NCBI RefSeq assembly: GCF_000406105.1
Contig: NZ_CM001974.1
Coordinates: 769,432-833,431, forward strand
DNA: 64,000 bases
Origin: Dickeya chrysanthemi NCPPB 402
GTDB taxonomy: Bacteria > Pseudomonadota > Gammaproteobacteria > Enterobacterales > Enterobacteriaceae
Direction: 5' to 3'
Shown: positions 1 to 7,900 of the stretch, in pieces
Layout of the letters: the number at the start of each line of letters is the position of its first letter
How positions within the stretch are numbered: the stretch's first letter is position 1
Position numbers and translations under genes: made by a program
Notes under the pieces: generated by a model
Database searches by the model: none
Seen by the model: the letters and a program-made list of their open reading frames with translations, nothing else
Told to the model about the DNA's origin: nothing

Positions 1-676
1 CGTAGGCAGCTTAGAAATATCTCAGCGCCAGCGATGGCGCCTAACGGGCGTTCACTGCCGCGTAGGCAGCTTAGAAATCCAGCACGAAAGCTGATTGTGA
101 ATTCTAGCTGTTCACTGCCGCGTAGGCAGCTTAGAAACGTTACTATTGTCAGATGTCCCGTACCCCAGCGTTCACTGCCGCGTAGGCAGCTTAGAAATTC
201 GCTTCGAGCCTGATTTATTGCTGCTGTAAGTTCACTGCCGCGTAGGCAGCTTAGAAAAGCTCTTCGTCATACACCGGAACATCGCCGACGTTCACTGCCG
301 AGTAGGCAGCTTAGAAAGCGCGTCTATCCGCGCCGCTGGTCGTAATGGTGTTCACTGCCGAGTAGGCAGCTTAGAAACGCTACACGATGATGCCATGGAT
401 CACGAACTGGTTCACTGCCGAGTAGGCAGCTTAGAAAAAAACGTTCCCAGAAATGACTGTCTATCCATGGTTCACTGCCGAGTAGGCAGCTTAGAAATAT
501 TCAAACACCGGTATTGCTGCTGACCAGAAGTTCACTGCCGAGTAGGCAGCTTAGAAACAAGGCATCTACGCGAACACGAATGTTTCCATGTTCACTGCCG
601 CATAGGCAGCTTAGAAATTACGCGGAGAGCTGGTCGTAGCACCGCCGGATTCACTGCCGCACAGGCAGCGGTTGAC
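1..676 (+). CRISPR. Type I-F CRISPR array 1 (leader side off the left edge)
   Basis: 28-bp repeats alternate with 32-bp spacers at a strict 60-bp period. A repeat is cut by the window edge (1-17), ten complete repeats start at 50, 110 and so on to 590, and a degenerate terminal repeat lies at 649-676, giving 11 spacers here. The repeat starts GTTCACTGCC and ends GGCAGCTTAGAAA, with the stem CTGCC/GGCAG typical of I-F repeats cut by Cas6f. The loop differs in blocks: GCGTA up to position 257, GAGTA from 290 to 557, GCATA at 590, GCACA in the terminal copy. The decayed repeat at the right end marks the trailer, so the leader and probably the cas operon lie left of the window. The last spacer is 31 bp. 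Confidence 0.97.
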
Positions 677-767
677 GGGGTTACTGGCGTTAAAACTACG
701 CTGAGGTGGGCGACTTCGCCGGATGCACGGCATGGATGCCGTGCAAGCCCATTCCGCGTCTGACAAA

Positions 768-848
768 AACGCCGGGAGCGTTTTTGAACAGCGTTTACGC
801 TGGCCCGAAGGGCGAGCCCCAGGGATGGGGCGAGTAAACGCGTAATGG
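768..848. repeat. Degenerate core of the interspersed palindromic element
   Basis: The stretch GCCGGGAGCGTTTTTGAAC, then GGCCCGAAGGGCGAG, then a GGGGCGAG segment follows the same order as the core of the full elements at 38195-38394 and 63673-63994, but both TATACCC ends are missing. It lies just past the trailer of CRISPR array 1. A separate small hairpin (GCACGGCAT/ATGCCGTGC, 725-744) precedes it. Confidence 0.55.
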
Positions 849-886
849 GCGGTCCGAACAGCGAAGGCGAACGCCGAAGGCACCGC

Positions 887-1016
887 GTCAGCGGCGTAGT
901 TTAGCCATCAAGCCAGAGGTCAAGGAGAGGTGGCGCTTGCACCTCTCCTTGTCGTGCGTGCGATGATGTAGCAAAGAAGCGACACGGTTTATCCCGCACG
1001 AAATGAACCACCGCCC
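887..1016. repeat. Left arm of the CRISPR trailer inverted repeat
   Basis: This segment is repeated in inverted orientation at 5531-5660. The 80 bp at 887-966 match 5581-5660 almost base for base; a weaker extension (shared TATCCCGCACGAAA) reaches about 1016. Inside the arm is a hairpin of its own, AAGGAGAGGTG / CACCTCTCCTT (about 922-950). Each arm lies just downstream of a CRISPR trailer, so both arrays share the same downstream sequence. Confidence 0.85.
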
Positions 1017-1091
1017 TCTCATACATTCGACAAACGTATTTGTCAGCCATACCCCGGCTGTGTGTCAACAGCCTTATTCCCGCGCAGGAAT

Positions 1092-1122
1092 AAAAAATCC
1101 CCCAACCGTTACCGGCTGGGGG
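1092..1122 (-). terminator. Rho-independent terminator of tyrB
   Basis: Read on the minus strand this is a GC-rich stem CCCCCAGCC / GGTTGGGGG with a short loop followed by ATTTTTTA, 31 bases beyond the tyrB stop codon. It also separates tyrB from the trailer region of CRISPR array 1. Confidence 0.85.
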
Positions 1123-1152
1123 AAAGGGCGTAAAAAAAGTGAAAGGAATAAC

Positions 1153-2346
1153 TTACTGTACGGCGGCGAAGGCAGCGGCGACGCGCTGTACGTTGTGGTG
1201 GTTTAACCCGGCGATGCAGACACGGCCGCTGGCGATCAGATACACGCCGAACTCTTCCCGCAGGCGGTCTACCTGCGCGGCGCTAAAACCGGTGTAGCTG
1301 AACATGCCGCGCTGGGTCAGCAGGTAGTCGAAGTTGCGGCCCGGCAAGGCTTTTTTCAGCTCGTCCACCAGTGTCTGGCGCATTTCATGAATACGCAGGC
1401 GCATCGCTTCCACTTCTGCGTGCCAGTTGGCGTTGAGCGTGCCGTCGTTCAGCACGCGTGAGACCACCTGCGCGCCGAAGTTCGGCGGGCTGGAGTAGTT
1501 GCGGCGCACGGTGGCTTTCAACTGGCCCAGCACCCGGCCGGCGGCGTCCTGATCTTCACACACGACGGACAACCCGCCGACGCGCTCGCCATACAGCGAG
1601 AAAATTTTGGAAAACGAGTTGCTGACCAGCGCGGGCAGGCCGGCACCGGCGATGGCGCGAATGGCGTAGGCATCGTCGTCCATGCCGCCGCCAAAGCCCT
1701 GATAGGCGATATCAAGAAACGGCACCAGCTCGCCTTTGATCAACACTTCGATAACCCTGTCCCACTCGGCGTGAGTCAGGTCTGAGCCGGTCGGGTTGTG
1801 GCAGCACGGGTGCAGCAGCACGATGCTGCGCGGCGGCAGCTGTTTCAGCGCGCTTATCATCGCGTCCACGTTCACGCCCAGCGTGTCGGCGTCAAAATAG
1901 GGGTAGGTATGCACCTGAAAACCGGCGCCGGAGAAAATGGCGATGTGGTTTTCCCAGGTCGGGTCGCTGACCCAGACTTCGGAATCCGGAAAATAGCGTT
2001 TGAGGAAATCCGCACCCACTTTCAGCGCACCGGAACCGCCCAGCGTCTGGATGGTGGCGACGCGTTGTGCGGTAAGCGCCGGGTGGTGCTCGCCGAACAG
2101 CAGCGTCTGCACCGCGCTGCGGTAAGGCGCCAGACCTTCCATCGGCAGGTAGACCGAGGCGTGTTGCGGCTCGGCCTGCAACTGGGTTTCTGCGGCACTG
2201 ACCGCCTGCAACTGAGGAATGACGCCCTGCCCGTCGTAATACAACCCGATGCTGAGGTTCACTTTATCAGTACGGGGGTCCTGCTTGAACTTCTCCATCA
2301 GGGACAGGATAGGGTCGCCAGCATAGGCGTCGACATTCTGGAACAC
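1153..2346 (-). CDS. tyrB: Aromatic-amino-acid aminotransferase TyrB
   Basis: PLP-dependent class I aminotransferase that performs the last step of tyrosine and phenylalanine synthesis (also leucine and aspartate transamination) in the cytoplasm. The protein reads like E. coli TyrB throughout: start [12 protein letters not shown], the segment [18 protein letters not shown], the PLP-lysine motif [17 protein letters not shown] (Lys about 247) and the C-terminal substrate-binding SGRVCIAG. The GTG at 2346 gives 397 residues, the E. coli length, and has GAGGAG ten bases upstream; a GTG three codons earlier sits too close to that site. The YitT-like gene ends 40 bases upstream on the same strand, so co-transcription is likely. 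In E. coli tyrB follows alr; here alr is about 5.5 kb away. Confidence 0.95.
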   Translation of the reverse strand: MFQNVDAYAGDPILSLMEKFKQDPRTDKVNLSIGLYYDGQGVIPQLQAVSAAETQLQAEPQHASVYLPMEGLAPYRSAVQTLLFGEHHPALTAQRVATIQTLGGSGALKVGADFLKRYFPDSEVWVSDPTWENHIAIFSGAGFQVHTYPYFDADTLGVNVDAMISALKQLPPRSIVLLHPCCHNPTGSDLTHAEWDRVIEVLIKGELVPFLDIAYQGFGGGMDDDAYAIRAIAGAGLPALVSNSFSKIFSLYGERVGGLSVVCEDQDAAGRVLGQLKATVRRNYSSPPNFGAQVVSRVLNDGTLNANWHAEVEAMRLRIHEMRQTLVDELKKALPGRNFDYLLTQRGMFSYTGFSAAQVDRLREEFGVYLIASGRVCIAGLNHHNVQRVAAAFAAVQ

Positions 2347-2386
2347 GTTGGTCACTCTCCTCAGGTATAAAAAGTCAGGCTGTTCG

Positions 2387-3001
2387 CTAGGCGGTATAAC
2401 GGCCAGGGCGATGATTCATAGCGATAATCAGATTCAGCGCCGCCGCACCCAGTACCGAGGCGATCAGCATCGGTATGCTTACCACGAACAGGGAAGTCAG
2501 CACAATGCTCACGTCTACCGCCATCTGGAATTTTCCGGCGCGGATTCCACTTTTGTCTTGTAAATAGAGCGCCAGAATGTTCACCCCGCCCAGGCTGGCG
2601 CGGTGGCGGAACAGTACGATAAACCCCAGCCCCATGATCAGGTTGCCGAACAGCGTGGCGTAAATCGGTTGCAGGTGATCAAAGTGGATAAAAAGCGGGT
2701 GCAGGTCGGAAAACAGCGAAACCAGCGCCACCGCGCAGAACGTTTTGAGGGTGAACTGCCAGCCCATACGCCGAATGGCGAGGTAATAAAACGGCAGATT
2801 CAGCAGAAAGAACGCGGTGCCGAACGAGATATGGGTCGCGTAGTGCAGCAGGAAAGCCATCCCGGCGGTACCGCCGGTCAGCGCGCCCGCCTGGCGCAGC
2901 AGAATCACCCCGAAAGAGACCATTAGGGTGCCGATAAGCAGCGCCAGAACGTCTTCCAGCAGTGTGTGTGAAACGGGTGGTGGTGTAATGACGTTATCCA
3001 T
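2387..3001 (-). CDS. YitT-family (DUF161) inner-membrane protein
   Basis: About 204 residues with roughly five hydrophobic segments (for example [19 protein letters not shown] and [15 protein letters not shown]) and the conserved [12 protein letters not shown] and [14 protein letters not shown] stretches of the YitT membrane domain. It lacks the cytoplasmic C-terminal domain of Bacillus YitT proteins, so it is a membrane-domain-only member. The start MDNVITPPP at 3001 is preferred; an upstream in-frame start would add a poorly conserved 22-residue tail. The transported substrate, if any, is unknown. It lies directly upstream of tyrB on the same strand and may share its transcript. Confidence 0.8.
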   Translation of the reverse strand: MDNVITPPPVSHTLLEDVLALLIGTLMVSFGVILLRQAGALTGGTAGMAFLLHYATHISFGTAFFLLNLPFYYLAIRRMGWQFTLKTFCAVALVSLFSDLHPLFIHFDHLQPIYATLFGNLIMGLGFIVLFRHRASLGGVNILALYLQDKSGIRAGKFQMAVDVSIVLTSLFVVSIPMLIASVLGAAALNLIIAMNHRPGRYTA

Positions 3002-3251
3002 GGAAACGTGCCTGATAAAAGAAGGAAACCCTGTCTTTTCAAGCAAAAAGCACACCAGTTGCCGCACCCGGTCGGGCGTGTCGTTGTTTTTTTAGGCGAA
3101 AAAAGCCTTAACGTATTGAAAGCACTGAATGAAAATTTTTGCACGTATTGTGCGTATTGTGTGTGGTTTTCGTAATTATTGTGCGTGATTTTGGTTTTTC
3201 ATGCGGGAATCGTGTTTTCCTGCACCGAAATGAAGCAACCTGTGCACCGAA

Positions 3252-3728
3252 TTAGAGCGGAGAGACGGGCGGCGCCATTAATCCGTTCTCTTTCAGCCGG
3301 TTGAGCACTACCGAGGTTTTCAGGTGCGCCACGCTTTTGTTACGTGCCAGAATTTCGCTGATCAGCGCGCTCAGGCCGGGCAAGTCCGCCACTGCGACCT
3401 TGAGCATGTAATCCGCGTCGCCGGTGGTTTTGTAGGCATCGATAATCGCGTCGACTTCGCCCAGCATTTGGTGAAAGCTGTCTACGCATTCCTGGGTGTG
3501 ATTGATCAGCCGTACTTCAATCAACCCCATCAACTCCAGCCCCACCGCATCCGGCGCCAGCCGGGCGTGATACCCGAGGATCAGTTGCGCCTGCTCAAGG
3601 GCAATGCGACGACGAGAGCACTGGGATGCAGACAACCCAACCAGATCGCTGAGTTCCTGATTGGTCAGGCGTCCGTTTGCCTGCAGCAGTGTGAGGATCT
3701 TCAAATCAAAATCATCAATGTTGTACAT
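3252..3728 (-). CDS. Lrp/AsnC-family transcriptional regulator
   Basis: 158 residues with the standard AsnC layout: an N-terminal winged HTH (DFDLKILTLLQANGRLTNQELSDLVGLSASQCSRR in pieces, about residues 6-45) and a C-terminal RAM domain (about 65-145) that binds amino acids in this family. The signature GDADYMLKVAVADL lies at the ligand/dimer interface. It is transcribed away from aroP across a 373-bp gap and is the obvious candidate regulator of aroP or of yitT-tyrB. It is not Lrp itself: the sequence is shorter and lacks the highly conserved Lrp N-terminus. Confidence 0.9.
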   Translation of the reverse strand: MYNIDDFDLKILTLLQANGRLTNQELSDLVGLSASQCSRRRIALEQAQLILGYHARLAPDAVGLELMGLIEVRLINHTQECVDSFHQMLGEVDAIIDAYKTTGDADYMLKVAVADLPGLSALISEILARNKSVAHLKTSVVLNRLKENGLMAPPVSPL

Positions 3729-4101
3729 AACCCTGCCTTGCCAGAAGTACCAAACCTACAGACTAGCAGCTTTTTTCACTGCCGGAAGTTCGTTGTTTGG
3801 CATCGTGATGCTACCAGCCTGTTTTTCCGCCGGCGGCGTTGCACCGCCTTGGTTCATTATTGTGTATCTCCGGCTGATTTTTTGTGGATTACATGCAGGT
3901 TTTTAATGTTTCTTGCGCTGGATGAATGTCATCGCCGGTTTGCTGCAAGAAATGTGAATTTAATGTTTTTTCAAAACCGATTCAGTTTGTTAAGTACTGT
4001 AAACAGGCGAGACCGGCAGCGGTGGCGCTAGTTGGCCTGATAATTGCTCGGAATGAGGTGACATAAAATATATTCACCCACTTTCTGGGGAGACAGGGCA
4101 A
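3729..4101. other. Divergent intergenic region between the Lrp-type gene and aroP
   Basis: No gene is visible. The region must carry both divergent promoters. A candidate TyrR box at 3988-4005 is listed separately. The stretch 3900-3990 is AT-rich compared with its surroundings. Confidence 0.6.
3988..4005 (+). promoter_or_regulatory. Candidate TyrR box upstream of aroP
   Basis: TGTTAAGTACTGTAAACA is an imperfect palindrome with the arm length and six-base spacing of the TyrR consensus TGTAAA-N6-TTTACA, about 97 bases before the aroP start. E. coli aroP is repressed by TyrR, which makes the site plausible. The arms deviate from consensus and one palindrome in about 370 bp of AT-rich DNA can arise by chance. 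Confidence 0.4.
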
Positions 4102-5475
4102 ATGGGCACACAACAACACAGCCAGCTCAAACGCGGGCTGAAAAATCGCCATATCCAACTGATTGCGCTGGGCGGAGCGGTAGGAACCGGGTTGTTTCTT
4201 GGTATTGCACAGACGATTCGCATGGCGGGGCCGTCGGTGCTGTTGGGGTACGCCATCGCCGGCGTGATTGCGTTTTTTATTATGCGCCAACTGGGCGAAA
4301 TGGTGGTGGAGGAGCCGGTGGCCGGTTCATTCAGCCATTTCGCCAATGAATACTGGGGCAATTTCGCCGGGTTTATGTCCGGCTGGAATTACTGGGTGCT
4401 GTATGTGCTGGTGAGCATGGCGGAACTGAGCGCGGTGGGCATCTACATTCAGTATTGGTGGCCGGAAGTGCCGGCCTGGGTCTCGGCGGCGGTGTTTTTT
4501 GTCGCCATTAATGCCATCAACCTGACTAATGTGAAGGTCTACGGCGAGCTGGAGTTCTGGTTTTCCATCATCAAGGTGGCGGCGATTATCGGCATGATCG
4601 TGTTCGGCGGCTATCTGCTGCTGAGCGGCAACGGCGGGCCGGACGCCAACGTCGCCAACCTGTGGCAGCACGGCGGTTTCTTCCCGAACGGTATTAGCGG
4701 CATGGTGATGGCGATGGCGGTGATCATGTTCTCCTTCGGCGGGCTGGAACTGGTGGGGATCACCGCGGCCGAGGCGGACGACCCGCACAGGAGCATTCCT
4801 CGCGCCACTAATCAGGTGATTTATCGCATCCTGCTGTTTTATGTCGGTGCGCTGGCGGTGCTGCTGTCGCTGTATCCGTGGCAGAAAGTGGTGGAGGGCG
4901 GCAGCCCGTTTGTGCTGATTTTCCACGCACTGGATAGCAATCTGGTGGCGAACGTGCTGAATCTGGTGGTGCTCTCCGCTGCGTTGTCGGTGTACAACAG
5001 TTGTGTGTATTGCAACAGCCGGATGCTGTTCGGGCTGGCGCGGCAAGGCAATGCGCCGCGCGCGCTGCTCACGGTCAACCGCCGCGGCATTCCGCTGGTG
5101 TCGCTCGGCGTTTCTGCGCTGGCGACGGCGCTGTGCGTGCTGCTCAACTACCTGATGCCGGGCAAAGCGTTTGAACTGTTGATGGCGTTGGTGGTGTCTG
5201 CACTGGTGATCAACTGGGCGATGATCAGCATTACCCATTTGAAATTCCGTCAGGCGAAGCAGCGTGCGCATCAGGAAACCCGCTTCAAAAGCCTGGGCTA
5301 CCCGCTGACCAACATTCTGTGCCTGCTGTTTCTGGCCGGGATTCTGGTGATCATGGCGATGACGCCGGGCATTCAGATCTCCGTGTGGCTGATTCCGTTC
5401 TGGCTGCTGGCGTTGGGCGCGGGTTATGCCATCAAAAAGCGCAAAGGGGCGCAGTCGGTACTGGCGGCGGAATAG
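4102..5475 (+). CDS. aroP: Aromatic amino acid permease AroP
   Basis: 457-residue APC-superfamily transporter with twelve predicted membrane segments, importing phenylalanine, tyrosine and tryptophan with protons across the inner membrane. The N-terminus (LKRGLKNRHIQLIALGGAVG), the EEPVAGSFSHFA loop, FSFGGLELVGITAAEADDP and SVYNSCVYCNSRMLFGLA match E. coli AroP at the same positions and length. PheP or ProY are the next best options but the overall match favours AroP. The ATG follows GGGGAGA about ten bases upstream. It ends 56 bases before the right arm of the CRISPR trailer repeat. With tyrB and pheC nearby it forms a small aromatic amino acid neighbourhood. Confidence 0.88.
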   Translation: MGTQQHSQLKRGLKNRHIQLIALGGAVGTGLFLGIAQTIRMAGPSVLLGYAIAGVIAFFIMRQLGEMVVEEPVAGSFSHFANEYWGNFAGFMSGWNYWVLYVLVSMAELSAVGIYIQYWWPEVPAWVSAAVFFVAINAINLTNVKVYGELEFWFSIIKVAAIIGMIVFGGYLLLSGNGGPDANVANLWQHGGFFPNGISGMVMAMAVIMFSFGGLELVGITAAEADDPHRSIPRATNQVIYRILLFYVGALAVLLSLYPWQKVVEGGSPFVLIFHALDSNLVANVLNLVVLSAALSVYNSCVYCNSRMLFGLARQGNAPRALLTVNRRGIPLVSLGVSALATALCVLLNYLMPGKAFELLMALVVSALVINWAMISITHLKFRQAKQRAHQETRFKSLGYPLTNILCLLFLAGILVIMAMTPGIQISVWLIPFWLLALGAGYAIKKRKGAQSVLAAE

Positions 5476-5530
5476 TGTTTTCGGGCTGTTGGCAAACAGC
5501 AAGGATTTTGCTGCGGCCTGATTTATGTTG

Positions 5531-5660
5531 GGGCGGTGAGCGGTTTCGTGCGGGATAGGCAATCGCGTATCTCTACTATTTCATCGCACGCACGACAAGG
5601 AGAGGTGCAAGCGCCACCTCTCCTTGACCACTGGCTTGATGGCTAAACTACGCCGCCGAC
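5531..5660. repeat. Right arm of the CRISPR trailer inverted repeat
   Basis: Reverse complement of 887-1016, nearly identical over 5581-5660 and partly conserved back to 5531. It includes the same hairpin (AAGGAGAGGTG / CACCTCTCCTT, about 5597-5625) and abuts the last repeat of CRISPR array 2. Confidence 0.85.
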
Positions 5661-5665
5661 ACCCT

Positions 5666-6293
5666 TTTCTAAGCTGCCTATACGGCAGTGCACCACCCAG
5701 AACTCCTGATACTTAACGGTTCCAATTTCTAAGCTGCCTATACGGCAGTGCACATCGAAATGAATGCGCTTCTTGAAGTAGGCGATTTCTAAGCTGCCTA
5801 TACGGCAGTGCACTGCGTCCAACCATATCCGATAGTCCACACCCCTTTCTAAGCTGCCTATACGGCAGTGCACCGACTCAGCAACCTGCCCCCAAACGTC
5901 AGCATTTTCTAAGCTGCCTATACGGCAGTGCACCGAATCCGTTACCGCTTGCGCGATGGTCAATTTTTCTAAGCTGCCTATACGGCAGTGCACCGTCTCC
6001 AGGCGTTCCTGCTCGGCACTGGTCATTTCTAAGCTGCCTATACGGCAGTGCACGATGATGCGCCGAATCCGATCTACATCACCGTTTTCTAAGCTGCCTA
6101 TACGGCAGTGCACAAACCGTCACCAGTGCGTCGGCGGAATCAGATTTTCTAAGCTGCCTATACGGCAGTGCACGCGGTGGAGAGGTGCGCCGTTATCAGA
6201 TTGTCTTTCTAAGCTGCCTATACGGCAGTGCACGGTCAGGATGTCGATAATTGACTGACGAATATTTTCTAAGCTGCCTATACGGCAGTGCAC
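5666..6293 (-). CRISPR. Type I-F CRISPR array 2
   Basis: Eleven 28-bp repeats starting at 5666 and every 60 bp to 6266, with ten 32-bp spacers. On the minus strand each repeat begins GTGCACTGCC, has loop GTATA and ends GGCAGCTTAGAAA. All eleven copies look identical, unlike the mosaic in array 1, and the third base differs (GTG here, GTT there). The orientation places the leader to the right, in the AT-rich 6294-6440 region, and the trailer to the left against the inverted repeat. Because the period is a multiple of three, long spurious reading frames run through the array. Confidence 0.97.
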
Positions 6294-6440
6294 CGTAGCA
6301 ATTTATCGCTTATGGCTTGATGTGAAAAGGAAAAATAGCGTTTTTCCCTGCGAAACCCTTTTTTTAAGTCGTTCTTTATCGTCATTAAAAATCAATGAGT
6401 TATAACGGAGTGAAAAAAAAGGGTCAAAACCGGCATCGGT
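6294..6440 (-). promoter_or_regulatory. Probable leader of CRISPR array 2
   Basis: AT-rich sequence directly beyond the first (leader-side) repeat, with A/T runs (TTTTTTAAG, GTGAAAAAAAAG) typical of CRISPR leaders, which carry the array promoter and the integration signals. The exact boundary and promoter cannot be fixed by eye. Confidence 0.65.
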
Positions 6441-6494
6441 GGAAACGGCGTGCTACAGTGGCGTTTTTGTCAGACAGGCGTGTAAGGAACGTGT

Positions 6495-7262
6495 ATGAAA
6501 AAACGATTTTCACTGATGTTGTTATTGGGGCTGGCCGGCAGTGCCGGCGCGGCGTCTCATCTTGACCAGGTGCAGGAACGTGGCGTGCTGAAAGTGTGTA
6601 CCACCGGCGATTACAAGCCTTACACGTCGCTGCGCGCTGATGGCGATTACGAAGGGATCGACATCGCGATGGCCCGCTCGCTGGCGAAAAGCCTGGGCGT
6701 GAAGGTGGAGTGGGTGAAAACCAGTTGGAAAACCCTGATGCCGGATTTCCAGTCCGGTCAGTGCGATATCGCCATGGGCGGGATTTCCGTCACGCTGGAA
6801 CGCCAGAAAAAAGCCTTTTTCTCCAACCCTCTGGATGTTGACGGCAAGATCCCGTTGGTGCGTTGCGACGACAAAGATAAATACCAGACGGTCGAGCAGA
6901 TTAACCAGCCGTCGGTGCGGGTGATTGAGCCTGCCGGCGGCACCAACGAAGCCTTTGTTCACGCTTATTTGCCGAAGGCCAGTCTGGCATTGCATGACAA
7001 TGTGACCATCTTCCAGCAACTGGTGGACAAACAGGCGGACGTGATGATGACCGATGCTTCGGAAGCGTTGTACCAGCAGAAACGTTATCCGCAATTGTGC
7101 GCGGTGAACCCCGCCTCGCCGATGCAATATGGTGAGAAAGCCTACATGCTGCCGCGTGACGACCTGAGCTGGAAGTTATATGTGGATCAATGGCTGCATT
7201 TGTCCAAATCGACCGGAGAGTACCGGAATATAATTTCTGAATGGTTGGGTAAATCAGAATAA
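6495..7262 (+). CDS. pheC: Periplasmic cyclohexadienyl (arogenate/prephenate) dehydratase, PheC-like
   Basis: 255 residues with a signal peptide (MKKRFSLMLLLGLAGSAGA) and a periplasmic type 2 binding-protein fold. It resembles Pseudomonas aeruginosa PheC more than amino acid ABC receptors: GVLKVCTTGDYKPYTS, MGGISVTLERQKKAFFSNP, PAGGTNEAF, DNVTIFQQLVD, ADVMMTDASEALYQQ and the end YVDQWLHL. PheC converts prephenate or arogenate to phenylpyruvate or phenylalanine outside the cytoplasm. No permease or ATPase gene adjoins it, which also argues for an enzyme. TAAGGA lies ten bases before the ATG. It lies between the leader of CRISPR array 2 and a DUF1471 gene, with aroP and tyrB nearby. Confidence 0.82.
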   Translation: MKKRFSLMLLLGLAGSAGAASHLDQVQERGVLKVCTTGDYKPYTSLRADGDYEGIDIAMARSLAKSLGVKVEWVKTSWKTLMPDFQSGQCDIAMGGISVTLERQKKAFFSNPLDVDGKIPLVRCDDKDKYQTVEQINQPSVRVIEPAGGTNEAFVHAYLPKASLALHDNVTIFQQLVDKQADVMMTDASEALYQQKRYPQLCAVNPASPMQYGEKAYMLPRDDLSWKLYVDQWLHLSKSTGEYRNIISEWLGKSE

Positions 7263-7339
7263 AAGTTTGCTTTTGTTGCGTAATGTAACGTAAATAAATA
7301 TAGTTAACGGTATATTTTGGGATAATGAACCGTTATTGC

Positions 7340-7381
7340 GCACCATGAGATACTTTTTACTTATCTTTTGGTGCTTTTTTT
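7340..7381 (+). terminator. Possible terminator after pheC
   Basis: GCACC at 7340 pairs with GGTGC at 7370, followed by seven T residues; an inner GATA/TATC pairing shortens the large loop. It lies about 80 bases after the pheC stop. The stem is short and interrupted, so the call is moderate. Confidence 0.45.
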
Positions 7382-7505
7382 GTTCAGTTTTTTTGAGCGC
7401 CGTCGGCAAATTAACTCGATTTTAACAGCCTGATAATGGCGCTATTCTGCTTCACATCGAAGGCAAGCACGCCTTCCCAACTCGAATAATGTGAAGAGGC
7501 TTACC

Positions 7506-7754
7506 ATGAAATCAATCAAAACCGTTGTTGCCGCTATTGCTCTGGCTACCGTTTCTTTCGGTGCGTTGGCCGCTACCGAAGTGCAATCAGCACAGAGCCG
7601 TGTTCAGGGAACCGTATCCGTGACCGGCTATAGCCTGGACGATTTGCAGCATCAACTGGCGGCCAAAGCCGATGCCGCCGGCGCTAAATCTTTCCACATC
7701 ATCTCCGCCACCGGCGACGATCAGATGCGTGCCGTTGCCGAGCTGTATAACTAA
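7506..7754 (+). CDS. Small periplasmic DUF1471 (YhcN/BhsA-type) protein
   Basis: 82 residues: a signal peptide ending near LAA (residue 23) and one DUF1471 domain with the typical VQGTVSVTGYSLDDLQHQLAAKADAAGAKSFHI pattern (quoted in parts elsewhere in the family) and C-terminal MRAVAELYN. Enterobacterial members (BhsA, McbA, YhcN) respond to stress and affect biofilm or envelope properties; the specific role here is unknown. The start at 7506 is chosen because GAAGAGG stands seven bases upstream; an in-frame start five codons earlier overlaps that site. It is a single-gene unit with its own terminator. Confidence 0.85.
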   Translation: MKSIKTVVAAIALATVSFGALAATEVQSAQSRVQGTVSVTGYSLDDLQHQLAAKADAAGAKSFHIISATGDDQMRAVAELYN

Positions 7755-7831
7755 TCCTTGAACGCTCAGTGATGGGGTGTTGAGTCACTGATTGTTTAAC
7801 CGCTGCGCTGATCGCGTCAGCGGTGATGGAG

Positions 7832-7870
7832 AAAGCCCGAGCCCCGGATGATCCGGGGCTCGGGCTTTTT
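7832..7870 (+). terminator. Strong rho-independent terminator
   Basis: Stem AAGCCCGAGCCCCGG / CCGGGGCTCGGGCTT with a five-base loop and a T run. It ends the DUF1471 transcript and, being flanked by A residues on the other side, may also stop transcripts leaving alr on the minus strand. Confidence 0.92.
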
Positions 7871-7900
7871 ACGTCGCGGCAATAACCGATAACGCCGGGG

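Noticed and set aside
4327..5562. 411-codon frame antisense to aroP
   Set aside because: His/Gln/Arg-rich shadow of a GC-rich gene with no domain; aroP on the other strand is certain.
5643..6258. Long open frames on both strands across CRISPR array 2 (156 and 100 codons)
   Set aside because: The 60-bp period is a multiple of three, so the repeat is read as the same nine or so residues again and again. They are CRISPR artefacts.
1..6440. cas genes for the CRISPR arrays
   Set aside because: None of the frames near the arrays resembles Cas1, Cas2-3 or Csy proteins; the cas operon must be outside the window.
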